Source: Shewanella hafniensis (GTDB taxonomy: Bacteria > Pseudomonadota > Gammaproteobacteria > Enterobacterales > Shewanellaceae). Taken from it: a DNA stretch of 64,000 nt. Position numbers and translations under genes: made by a program. Positions 17,837 to 26,093 of the stretch are shown here, in pieces (the first letter of the stretch is position 1; each line of letters starts with the position of its first letter). The notes under the pieces are model-generated. The model made no database searches. It worked only from the letters and a program-made list of their open reading frames with translations, and had not been told where the DNA came from. The stretch is from positions 18,470 through 82,469 of the forward strand of contig NZ_BPFD01000010.1 in the NCBI RefSeq assembly GCF_019655335.1, given 5' to 3'.

Positions 17837-19333
17837 ATGAATTACCTCGCTTATATTTCCTTAGCTGTTTATTTTATTGCTATGCTCGCCATTGGTTTAT
17901 TCGCTTACAAAAAATCCACCAGCGATGTGTCTGGCTATATTCTGGGTGGCCGCAAGGTAAGTCCACAGGTGACTGCACTTTCAGCGGGGGCGTCTGACAT
18001 GAGTGGCTGGATGCTCATGGGGCTTCCCGGCGCTATGTTTTTGGTTGGCTTCGAAACCATTTACATCGCACTCGGACTATTGATTGGTGCTCTAATCAAT
18101 TACTTAATCGTCGCACCTAAACTTAGGGTCTATACCGAAGTGGCGGATAACGCCCTCACTATTCCAGAGTTTTTTGCTAAACGCTTTGGTAATGCCAATA
18201 GCAGTATACGTATTATTGCCGCGGCGATAATTGTGATCTTCTTTACCTTGTATACCTCAGCGGGTTTAGTGGCTGGCGGTAAGTTATTTGAGTCGGCATT
18301 TGGCCTGAACTACGACTTAGGTTTAGTCGTCACCCTCGCTGTTGTGGTTTCTTATACTTTATTGGGCGGTTTCTTGGCTGTGAGCCTCACTGACTTTGTT
18401 CAAGGCTGTATCATGTTTATCGCCTTAGTCTTAGTCCCTGTAGTTGCATATCAGGAATTTACCAGCGCCGACAAGATGATGAACTTTGCCTATCAGTCGA
18501 TTCCACACTTCACCGATGCGATGCAAAACGTCACTATGTTAGGGCTTATCTCGAGCCTATCTTGGGGACTCGGTTACTTTGGCCAACCGCATATTATTGT
18601 GCGTTTTATGGCGATTCGTTCAGTCGCTGACATTAAAACCGCCAGACACATAGGTATGGGCTGGATGACAGTGACCATAATTGGTGCACTGGCAACGGGC
18701 CTTGTCGGTATCGCTTACGCCAATAAATTTGGTATGAAGCTAACAGACCCTGAAACCATCTTTATCGTGTTTTCTGAGTTGTTGTTCCATCCGATCATTA
18801 GTGGCTTCTTACTGGCCGCCATTCTGGCCGCGATCATGAGCACCATTTCATCGCAGCTATTAGTGTCATCAAGCTCGCTAACGGAAGATATCTATCGCGT
18901 GATGTCGAAGAAAGAATCTACCGAAAAAGACATGGTGAAAATGGGTCGCTTTGGCGTAGCAGGCGTGGCAATTGTCGCAAGTCTACTGGCGCTCGACCGC
19001 TCTAGCAGTGTGCTGTCACTGGTGAGTAATGCATGGGCAGGATTCGGAGCCGCCTTTGGTCCGTTAGTTTTATTTAGCTTGTATAAAGCTAACTTAACTC
19101 ACAAAGCCGCAATTGCGGGCATTGTCTCTGGCGCAGCTACCGTTCTATTTTGGATTTATGCACCGGTATTGGCAGATGGAAAAGCCTTAACCACAGTGGT
19201 GTATGAAATGATCCCCGGCTTTGCCGTGAGCAGTGTGGTGATTTGGATAGTCTCGTTACTCGATACTGATCCCTGTGCCAAAACCACTAAATTATTCCAT
19301 AAGGCTGGCCGTGTTTTAGCCGAAGACAGATGA
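17837..19333 (+). CDS. putP: Sodium/proline symporter
   Basis: A 498-residue member of the sodium:solute symporter family with about 13 membrane helices. The N-terminal region AGASDMSGWMLMGLPGAMFL (about 54-73) holds the sodium- and proline-binding residues of E. coli PutP (Asp55, Met56, Ser57, Trp59, Gly63). The later motif SWGLGYFGQPHIIVRFMAI is the family signature. The protein imports proline with sodium. It is unusually placed between a small membrane peptide and proB, not next to putA. The proB frame touches its stop codon, so uptake and synthesis are one transcription unit. Confidence 0.95.
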   Translation: MNYLAYISLAVYFIAMLAIGLFAYKKSTSDVSGYILGGRKVSPQVTALSAGASDMSGWMLMGLPGAMFLVGFETIYIALGLLIGALINYLIVAPKLRVYTEVADNALTIPEFFAKRFGNANSSIRIIAAAIIVIFFTLYTSAGLVAGGKLFESAFGLNYDLGLVVTLAVVVSYTLLGGFLAVSLTDFVQGCIMFIALVLVPVVAYQEFTSADKMMNFAYQSIPHFTDAMQNVTMLGLISSLSWGLGYFGQPHIIVRFMAIRSVADIKTARHIGMGWMTVTIIGALATGLVGIAYANKFGMKLTDPETIFIVFSELLFHPIISGFLLAAILAAIMSTISSQLLVSSSSLTEDIYRVMSKKESTEKDMVKMGRFGVAGVAIVASLLALDRSSSVLSLVSNAWAGFGAAFGPLVLFSLYKANLTHKAAIAGIVSGAATVLFWIYAPVLADGKALTTVVYEMIPGFAVSSVVIWIVSLLDTDPCAKTTKLFHKAGRVLAEDR

Positions 19334-19344
19334 GGCGCGCAGGT

Positions 19345-20445
19345 ATGACTGACTTACCCTGGAAACGCATTGTCGTTAAGGTAGGTAGTGCCCTGATTGC
19401 ACCCCACAAACAAGGTTGCAGCAGCCACTACTTACTCGGCATTGCCCAATTTATTACTTATTGTCGTGCCCAAGGGATCCAAGTTGTCTTGGTCTCTTCG
19501 GGCTCAGTCGCCGCGGGATGGCATCACTTTGGCGAGGTTGATAAACCTAGCGTCACAGTGAAGAAAGCCATGGCAGCAGCTGGTCAGGCCGATATGATGG
19601 CCACATGGAACAAGTTATTTGATTTCCCGACCGCACAGCTACTGTTAACCCACGGTGATTTACGCAATCGAGATCGTTACATCAGTATTAAAGATACGAT
19701 TTTCAGCCTACTCGAACATGGGCTACTGCCTATCATCAACGAGAACGATGCCGTGACCGCCGACAAGCTCAAAGTTGGCGATAACGATAATCTCTCGGCC
19801 ATGGTAGCCGCAGCGGCCGATGCCGATACCCTGATTATCTGTTCGGATGTGAATGGGCTTTACACACAAAACCCCCATGAAAATCCCGATGCACAGCTTA
19901 TCAAGCAGGTGACCGAGATTAATGCCGAAATCTACGCCATGGCAGGCGGCGCCAGCAGTGCCGTCGGCACTGGTGGTATGCGGACTAAGATACAAGCCGC
20001 CAAAAAGGCAATTTCCCACGGGATCGAAACCTTTATTATCAATGGTTTTGATGCTGACTCATTCAACCAATTGTTGAAGGGCCAAAACCCAGGAACCTTA
20101 TTTACCCCCGATGAAAAGCCAATGCAAGATCACTTGCACTGGATGACACATACCTCGCAGGCTCAGGGCGAAGTCATTGTTGAAAATGACTTTAATATCT
20201 CCCTCGATATCCATAGCGAGCAATTGACCAGCGACGATGTCGTTGCCATCAATGGGGACTTTTCTGCCGGTGACACCATTTTAGTACGCAAAGGTGATGG
20301 TACTAAATTGGCCAAGGCCAAATCCAATTACAGCAGTTGTTTACTTAGCTTTATTACGGACCAAGACGATCGCGAGTTTGCCAGTGAATTTCAGCAAAAG
20401 ACTGGACCGATCATTTCCGAGAAAAATATCGCCATTCTCGAATAA
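19345..20445 (+). CDS. proB: Glutamate 5-kinase
   Basis: A 366-residue cytosolic enzyme that phosphorylates glutamate, the first step of proline synthesis. The kinase domain starts with RIVVKVGSALI and includes INENDAVTADKLKVGDNDNL and GTGGMRTKIQAAKKA. The C-terminal PUA domain covers about 270-366. Proline feedback inhibition acts on the kinase domain. I chose the ATG at 19345 because it gives the E. coli length (367). An upstream in-frame ATG at 19330 overlaps the putP stop (ATGA) and remains possible. proA follows after about 50 bp. Confidence 0.95.
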   Translation: MTDLPWKRIVVKVGSALIAPHKQGCSSHYLLGIAQFITYCRAQGIQVVLVSSGSVAAGWHHFGEVDKPSVTVKKAMAAAGQADMMATWNKLFDFPTAQLLLTHGDLRNRDRYISIKDTIFSLLEHGLLPIINENDAVTADKLKVGDNDNLSAMVAAAADADTLIICSDVNGLYTQNPHENPDAQLIKQVTEINAEIYAMAGGASSAVGTGGMRTKIQAAKKAISHGIETFIINGFDADSFNQLLKGQNPGTLFTPDEKPMQDHLHWMTHTSQAQGEVIVENDFNISLDIHSEQLTSDDVVAINGDFSAGDTILVRKGDGTKLAKAKSNYSSCLLSFITDQDDREFASEFQQKTGPIISEKNIAILE

Positions 20446-20493
20446 GCATCAGCCGAATAAATATGAGTGAGTAAACATCTAAGCGGAGTAAAT

Positions 20494-21741
20494 ATGACTT
20501 TAATCAAAAACTTATCTCAAGAAGCTGCTAAAGCGGCTCTTATTCTCGCCCAAGTTGACGAACAGCTTAAAAATACTGTACTCCTCGACATGGCGCGTTC
20601 ATTACGTGAAAAGTCCTACGAAATCCAAAGCGCTAACTTGATTGACCTACACAGAGCAACAGCCGATAACCTTGCCCCTGCTATGCTCGACCGCTTAACG
20701 CTAACACCAGAACGCGTAGAAGCCATGGCAGTAGGGATTGAAACCATCGCTGCCTTGCCCGATCCCATTGGCAATGAACGTTATATTGGTCAACGACCTA
20801 ACGGTTTATCCATCAGCAAGATGCGCGTGCCATTAGGCGTGGTTTGTATGATTTATGAAGCGCGTCCGAATGTGACTGCCGATGCAGGTGCCCTGTGCTT
20901 TAAATCCGGTAATGCCGTGATTTTGCGCGGTGGTAAAGAGGCGCTGCACACCAGTAAAATTATCGCCACCATTTTGCAAAGCGTATTGAAACAGTACGGC
21001 TTGCCCGAGGCGTTAATCACTGTAGTGCCCGATCCTGACCGTGCCCTGATGTTGGAACTGATGCAGCAACGAGATTATATCGATGTGATCATTCCCCGTG
21101 GCGGCGAAGGCTTGATCAACTTTGTGTCTGACAACAGTAAAATCCCAGTGATCCAGCATTTTAAAGGCGTGTGTCATTTATACGTCGATAAAGATGCCGA
21201 TCTGGATATTGCGTTGGACTTACTGCTCAACGGTAAAACCCAGCGCACAGGCGTGTGTAATGCCCTCGAAGCGCTCTTAGTGCACCAAGAAATTGCCGCG
21301 CAATTTCTGCCTAAAGTGGCCAAAGCGCTAGCCGAGCATAAGGTTAAAATCAACGCTTGTACTCAATCCGGTGGCTACTTCGAAAACTGTACTTATATGG
21401 AAGAAGACGATTTCGGCCAAGAGTATTTAGATCTCGAAATTGCCATTCGCCAAGTCGATCACTTCGACCATGCAATCCAACATATTGCCCGCTTTGGTAG
21501 CCAGCACACCGAAGTGATTTGCACCGAAAACGAAGTCACTGCCGCACGCTTCCAACGTGCAGTCGATGCTTCAGTGGTGATGGTCAATGCTTCTTCGCGC
21601 TTCTCCGACGGCAGCGAACTCGGTCTTGGCGCCGAAATTGGCATCGCGACCTCTAAGCTACATGCCTACGGCCCAATGGGGCTCGAATCCTTGACCGCTG
21701 AGAAGTATTTAGTCTCAGGCACAGGCCAAGTACGGGCATAA
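20494..21741 (+). CDS. proA: Gamma-glutamyl phosphate reductase
   Basis: A 415-residue aldehyde-dehydrogenase-superfamily enzyme that reduces glutamyl 5-phosphate to glutamate semialdehyde with NADPH. The catalytic cysteine is in NGKTQRTGVCNALEALLVH. Other family blocks are PLGVVCMIYEARPNVTADA, the nucleotide-binding PRGGEGLINFV, and the C-terminal SSRFSDGSELGLGAEIGIAT. The ATG at 20494 has a GGAG site; the GTG at 20467 does not. It is the last gene of the operon and is closed by a strong terminator. ProB and ProA act as a complex in E. coli. Confidence 0.96.
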   Translation: MTLIKNLSQEAAKAALILAQVDEQLKNTVLLDMARSLREKSYEIQSANLIDLHRATADNLAPAMLDRLTLTPERVEAMAVGIETIAALPDPIGNERYIGQRPNGLSISKMRVPLGVVCMIYEARPNVTADAGALCFKSGNAVILRGGKEALHTSKIIATILQSVLKQYGLPEALITVVPDPDRALMLELMQQRDYIDVIIPRGGEGLINFVSDNSKIPVIQHFKGVCHLYVDKDADLDIALDLLLNGKTQRTGVCNALEALLVHQEIAAQFLPKVAKALAEHKVKINACTQSGGYFENCTYMEEDDFGQEYLDLEIAIRQVDHFDHAIQHIARFGSQHTEVICTENEVTAARFQRAVDASVVMVNASSRFSDGSELGLGAEIGIATSKLHAYGPMGLESLTAEKYLVSGTGQVRA

Positions 21742-21811
21742 ACCGAGAATGTAAATCACACTTTTAGGCTTAATACGTCGGTTGGATTTCGATTCGATTG
21801 TAAAGATTAAA

Positions 21812-21842
21812 GGCCACAGTCGGTAACGACTGTGGCCTTTTT
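21812..21842 (+). terminator. Strong Rho-independent terminator after proA
   Basis: GGCCACAGTCG and CGACTGTGGCC form a perfect 11-bp stem with a GTAA tetraloop, followed by TTTTT. It lies 70 bases past the proA stop and ends the peptide-putP-proB-proA operon. Confidence 0.95.
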
Positions 21843-22049
21843 ATTGGCTAAGAGAACTTGAGTCACAACAGCTTTTGTTCAAAGTCGCTGGCCCGAAACC
21901 GAGTTATAGTAAGGCATGCGCTAAAAGTGCCACACCCACCGCGACCGCTTATCACAGCTCGCTGACAAACCATTCGCCAATAAGTTACAACCCTGCTTCA
22001 ACAATTTACACATTGGGCATATTGCATTTATTTTCAACAAACCTATTAT

Positions 22050-22068
22050 GCGATCGATTCTCATTTGC
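22050..22068 (+). promoter_or_regulatory. Candidate Fur box upstream of the siderophore receptor operon
   Basis: GCGATCGATTCTCATTTGC matches 11 of 19 positions of the Fur consensus, including the central GAT..TCATT. It lies about 75 bp upstream of the receptor start in a 400-bp region that otherwise holds only the proA terminator and AT-rich DNA. This is a modest match, supported by the iron-type genes that follow. Fur would repress the operon when iron is sufficient. Confidence 0.5.
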
Positions 22069-22143
22069 AACTATATGCTTTATTTGCACTCAGGATCGCC
22101 AATCATCATTTAATCTGAAATCGCCTGAAAGGATTGAAATACC

Positions 22144-24330
22144 ATGCCTCCCCTATCTGTTTTAACGTCTTGGCGCTCGCCATTGATCCCTGTACTTCTC
22201 AGCACACTTACTCTGACGGTTCAAGCCAATACTGACCCTAAGCAAGATGAGAAAAAAGATACAGAACAGATAGAAAGATTGAACGTGGTAGGGACATACA
22301 CCCGCGCAGCAATGAATAGCGCCACGGGTTTGTCTATGTCACTCAAAGAAACCCCACAAAGCGTCACTTTGATTACCGAAGAGATGATTAGCGACAAAGG
22401 TTTGGTCACTATGGAGTCAGTGTTAAATCACACTCCTGGCGTGACTATGGTGGGCGATGCCTCTGAAAATAGTCAGATATTCGTGCGCGGCTATGCACTC
22501 GACAGCGGGGTGCAAATTGACGGCTTAATCACGACCTCTTCATCCCATGTTTACAGCGGCTCAATAGATCAAGGTTTAGACCCTGTAATTGCCGAACGGG
22601 TTGAAGTATTAAAAGGTGCGGCTGGGATCTTAAGCGGTTTAGGTGAACCTTCTGCCACGGTTAATTTTATTCGTAAACGCCCAACGGATGACACCCGTGC
22701 CACGGCAAGTATCAGTTATGGCTCATGGAATACCTATAGATTAGAGGCCGATGTTTCTGGCTGGCTAACGGATTCTGGCAATGTGAAAGGTCGATTCGTG
22801 AGTGCGGTGAAGAAAGGCGATTCATTTATCGACCGCTATCAGCGCGATACCACTGTGCTTTATGGCGTAGTTGAAACGAGTCTCGGCATAGATACTAGCC
22901 TATCACTGTTTGCGGACTATCAAAAATCGCAAACCGACGGCGTGTATAACTGGAACTCTAATCCCGCATTTTATACCGATGGCACAGCTGTCGATTTTGG
23001 CCGCAGCTATTCCAGCTCACAGGACTGGACCCATTGGGATGTGACCCAAAATAGTCTCATGGCCGAATTTAAACATAGATTCGATAACGACTGGTCACTC
23101 GTCAGTGCCTATCGTATTGCCAACGCCACCATAGACGCATTGGCCTTTTACCCTGGCGATTATATTGTCAAATCAACCGGCGAATTTGTTGGCCCTTGGG
23201 GCGATACCTATGCCGCCCAGCATGATCGCGAATCCGATACCAACAGCTTCAACCTGTACGCCACGGGTAACTTCGACTTACTCGGCCGTGAACATAGTGC
23301 GGTGATCGGTTTTAACTATGGTGACAACGAGTTTGATAACATCAACACAAACTCCGCACGCCAACGTCGCTATAACGTGGCGGATCAAGGCCATTATCCC
23401 AAGCCTAATCTGCCTAATTCACCCACCAATGGCCAAACCAATGAGCAAAGCCAATCGGGTGTTTACGGCACTGTCCGTGTCAATGTGTTGGATTCACTGA
23501 AATTAATGGTCGGTGGACGCGTAAGTAACTGGTCCTATGAAAAGCATGATCTCGTGGGTAACAGCACAGATGCGACCATGGAAAAAACCGGTATTTTCAT
23601 CCCCTACTATGGCCTAGTCTACGATGTGACCGAACAAATCTCTGTCTATGCCAGCCGTACTGAAATCTTCAAACCTGGCACCTATTTTGGTGAAGATGGC
23701 CAACTGCTCGAACCCGCAGAAGGCACCAACGTCGAAGGCGGCATCAAGGTCGCACTGTTCGATGACACACTCAATATGTCAGCGGCCATCTACGAAACCA
23801 ATAAAGACAACGAACCCGAATATGCGGGTAAAGGTCAGCTCCCTTCTGGGGATTCTATCTACGAAAGTGTGGATGGCATTACCACCAAGGGCTACGAGTT
23901 AGAAATTGCCGGACGGCTTACCGACTTATGGGATATCAGTGGCGGTTATACCCATAACGACGCGGAAGATGAAGATGGCCTACGTCGTCAAACTTATCTA
24001 CCCGAAGATATTTTCAAACTCACCACTAAATATAACTTTGAAGACATTCTGCCGGGCATTACTGCGGGCGCAAGCTGGCGCTGGCAGAGCAGCACTTTCT
24101 ATCAAGGCACTATTTATGGCGTCGATGGCGCGCCGAATGTGGCTTATCGCCAAACACAATCAGCCTACTCACTCGTCGACTTAATGTTTGGCTACCAAAT
24201 AACACCGTCGATTTCGATGCAAGTGAACATTAACAATATTTTCGACAAAAACTATAACCGCTCACTCTGGGGTTACGCAGACTTTGGCGAGCCACGTAAT
24301 GCCACGCTGTCACTACGTTGGACACTGTAA
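22144..24330 (+). CDS. TonB-dependent siderophore receptor
   Basis: A 728-residue outer-membrane receptor with a signal peptide ending near TLTVQA. The plug domain opens with the siderophore-receptor hallmark SLKETPQSVTLITEEMI, then FVRGYALDSGVQIDGL and VEVLKGAAGILSGLGEPSATVNFIRKRP. The 22-strand barrel follows to LSLRWTL; the last residue is Leu, not the usual Phe or Trp. It should import a ferric siderophore with energy from TonB. The length is normal for the ferrichrome/pyoverdine-type family. The particular siderophore is unknown, and no siderophore synthesis gene is in the window. It heads a seven-gene operon of about 9.4 kb. Confidence 0.92.
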   Translation: MPPLSVLTSWRSPLIPVLLSTLTLTVQANTDPKQDEKKDTEQIERLNVVGTYTRAAMNSATGLSMSLKETPQSVTLITEEMISDKGLVTMESVLNHTPGVTMVGDASENSQIFVRGYALDSGVQIDGLITTSSSHVYSGSIDQGLDPVIAERVEVLKGAAGILSGLGEPSATVNFIRKRPTDDTRATASISYGSWNTYRLEADVSGWLTDSGNVKGRFVSAVKKGDSFIDRYQRDTTVLYGVVETSLGIDTSLSLFADYQKSQTDGVYNWNSNPAFYTDGTAVDFGRSYSSSQDWTHWDVTQNSLMAEFKHRFDNDWSLVSAYRIANATIDALAFYPGDYIVKSTGEFVGPWGDTYAAQHDRESDTNSFNLYATGNFDLLGREHSAVIGFNYGDNEFDNINTNSARQRRYNVADQGHYPKPNLPNSPTNGQTNEQSQSGVYGTVRVNVLDSLKLMVGGRVSNWSYEKHDLVGNSTDATMEKTGIFIPYYGLVYDVTEQISVYASRTEIFKPGTYFGEDGQLLEPAEGTNVEGGIKVALFDDTLNMSAAIYETNKDNEPEYAGKGQLPSGDSIYESVDGITTKGYELEIAGRLTDLWDISGGYTHNDAEDEDGLRRQTYLPEDIFKLTTKYNFEDILPGITAGASWRWQSSTFYQGTIYGVDGAPNVAYRQTQSAYSLVDLMFGYQITPSISMQVNINNIFDKNYNRSLWGYADFGEPRNATLSLRWTL

Positions 24331-24370
24331 AAATTTGCACGCTACCCTAAACAACATTAAGGATAATTAT

Positions 24371-25012
24371 ATGAAACAAGCATTTGCAATACTTACTTTA
24401 CTCGGTGGAATCGCCTTTTCGGCTCAAGCGCATGAAGTGTGGCTTGAGCGTAATACCGATGGTTCGGTTAAAGTGCAATTTGGCGAACCGGGTTCAGAGC
24501 AAGCTTCGGCAGAAGAGTTAGCATCCTTAAGCGCGGCAAGGATTTTCGATGCCAATGCCAAAGCACCGCTGACCGCCACAGCGCAGGCCGATCATCTACT
24601 GGTTAAAACACGCGATGGCAAGAGTGACGTCAGCTTCTATGCCGATACCGCGTGGCAACCCTGGAAAACCGAGACAGGACTACAAGCCGCAATACTCTAT
24701 GCCCGCACGGGACAAGAACACACCAAAGCGCTGCAAGATTTTGAATTTACGCCAGTAAAGTCAGGTACACCCGAGTTTGTGCTTAGCTATAAAGGCGCGC
24801 CACTGGTGAATCATCCAGTACAAGTTTATCGCCCCGGTTTTTGGAGCAAGTCTTTCACCACAGATGCCCAAGGTAAGTTCGCCCTCGATACCCCAGATGC
24901 AGGCCGCTACTTGCTCGTCAGTAACCACACCACAGAAGGCAAACAAACACTGGCTGGCAACGAAGTTGATAGTGTTTTACACATCACCACCACGAGTTTT
25001 ATCACTCAGTAA
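24371..25012 (+). CDS. Periplasmic DUF4198-like protein of the iron-type operon
   Basis: A 213-residue secreted protein. The ATG follows AAGGA and opens a signal peptide ending in AFSAQA, after which the mature protein starts with HEVWLE. This N-terminal His plus acidic residue is typical of the DUF4198/NikM-like proteins linked to metal uptake, where the N-terminal His can bind metal. The second half (about 130-205) is an immunoglobulin- or CNA-B-like domain (LVNHPVQVYRPG, TTDAQGKFALDTPDAGRYLLVSNH). It lies 40 bp after the receptor gene and 27 bp before the adaptor gene. It may handle the metal or siderophore in the periplasm; this is inference. Confidence 0.68.
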   Translation: MKQAFAILTLLGGIAFSAQAHEVWLERNTDGSVKVQFGEPGSEQASAEELASLSAARIFDANAKAPLTATAQADHLLVKTRDGKSDVSFYADTAWQPWKTETGLQAAILYARTGQEHTKALQDFEFTPVKSGTPEFVLSYKGAPLVNHPVQVYRPGFWSKSFTTDAQGKFALDTPDAGRYLLVSNHTTEGKQTLAGNEVDSVLHITTTSFITQ

Positions 25013-25039
25013 TGATCTTAATAGTGAGATGGAGTTAAC

Positions 25040-26089
25040 GTGCGGTATTTAATGATAGGTTTATACCTACTGTGTTTTGCAGTCCACGCAAACGCAGTAC
25101 CAGTAACAGTTGCCTTGCCCCAAACAGGCAATACCAATGAACTTTTGCCACTCAGTGGCTCCATTAAATCCGCACGGGTGGCCCGCTTATCGGCTCGCAC
25201 CGATGGCCTAGTCGCCAAAGTGTTGGTCGATGCGGGATCGCAAGTCCGCGCTGGCCAGCCTCTACTCGCACTCGATGACACCTTAGCCGTACACCAATTA
25301 GCACAGCGTCAGGCCGATGTAATGGCCGCTAAGACCATGCTGCTAGAAAAACAGCGGCTCCTCACCGAGGCGCAAACGCTCAGTTCTCAGCAATTATTCC
25401 CCGAAACGGAGCGCGCGATTCGTCAAGCGGCGTTAACCGAAGCCGAAGCTAATCTGCAGAGTTTAACGGCAGCATTAGCACACCAAAAAGAGGTGGTCGC
25501 CCGCCACCAACTGATCGCGCCGTTTGCGGGAGTGATTGCAAGCAAACAAACTGAAATCGGTGAATGGGTCAATGTCGGCACAGAAATCTTCACCTTAGTG
25601 TCCCAAGAGCAGCTCTGGCTCGATATTCAAGTCCCACAGGAAATGTTCCAAAACATAGCCACAGCAACTCAAGTCGATATTGCCGCAGATATGCTGCCTG
25701 AACAGCAGTTTATCGGCCATGTGAATGCACTCGTCCCCGTGAGCGACCACAATGCTCGCAGCTTCTTGGTGCGCTTAACCATTCCTGATGCGAGTGGACT
25801 TTTGATGCCCGGCACATCGGCCACTGCGACCTTCCACTTACAGCGGGCGCAACACAGTGTTGTCGTGCCGCAAGATGCGCTAGTCCGTCACCCGGACGGC
25901 CAGTTCAGTGTCTTTACCGTGCAAAACAACATAGCCCAACGGCATACCGTTCAAGTGGGCCATACGAGCGCCATCGGAATTGAAATCCTCAGCCCATTAC
26001 CTAAAGATGCGCCCGTAGTGATCCGCGGTAACGAGAGCCTACAAGACCAACAGCCAGTCTCTGTACTCAACTCTGCAGTAGGAGGTTAG
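25040..26089 (+). CDS. RND efflux periplasmic adaptor subunit
   Basis: A 349-residue adaptor with a GTG start after GGAG and a signal peptide (MRYLMIGLYLLCFAVHANA). The lipoyl halves are SARTDGLVAKVLVDAGSQVR and IAPFAGVIASKQTEIGEWVN, with a short coiled coil at about 90-150 and then a beta-barrel and membrane-proximal domain. No lipobox cysteine is present, so it is a soluble or signal-anchored form, unlike the lipoprotein adaptor at 3591-4736. It pairs with the pump gene 4 bp downstream, and both belong to the iron-type operon. Confidence 0.85.
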   Translation: MRYLMIGLYLLCFAVHANAVPVTVALPQTGNTNELLPLSGSIKSARVARLSARTDGLVAKVLVDAGSQVRAGQPLLALDDTLAVHQLAQRQADVMAAKTMLLEKQRLLTEAQTLSSQQLFPETERAIRQAALTEAEANLQSLTAALAHQKEVVARHQLIAPFAGVIASKQTEIGEWVNVGTEIFTLVSQEQLWLDIQVPQEMFQNIATATQVDIAADMLPEQQFIGHVNALVPVSDHNARSFLVRLTIPDASGLLMPGTSATATFHLQRAQHSVVVPQDALVRHPDGQFSVFTVQNNIAQRHTVQVGHTSAIGIEILSPLPKDAPVVIRGNESLQDQQPVSVLNSAVGG

Positions 26090-26093
26090 TGGG

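Noticed and set aside
21875..22165. A 96-codon plus-strand frame upstream of the siderophore receptor
   Set aside because: It runs through the Fur-like site and overlaps the receptor start; composition is Ser/Cys/Ile-rich without a domain pattern, so it is treated as non-coding promoter DNA.
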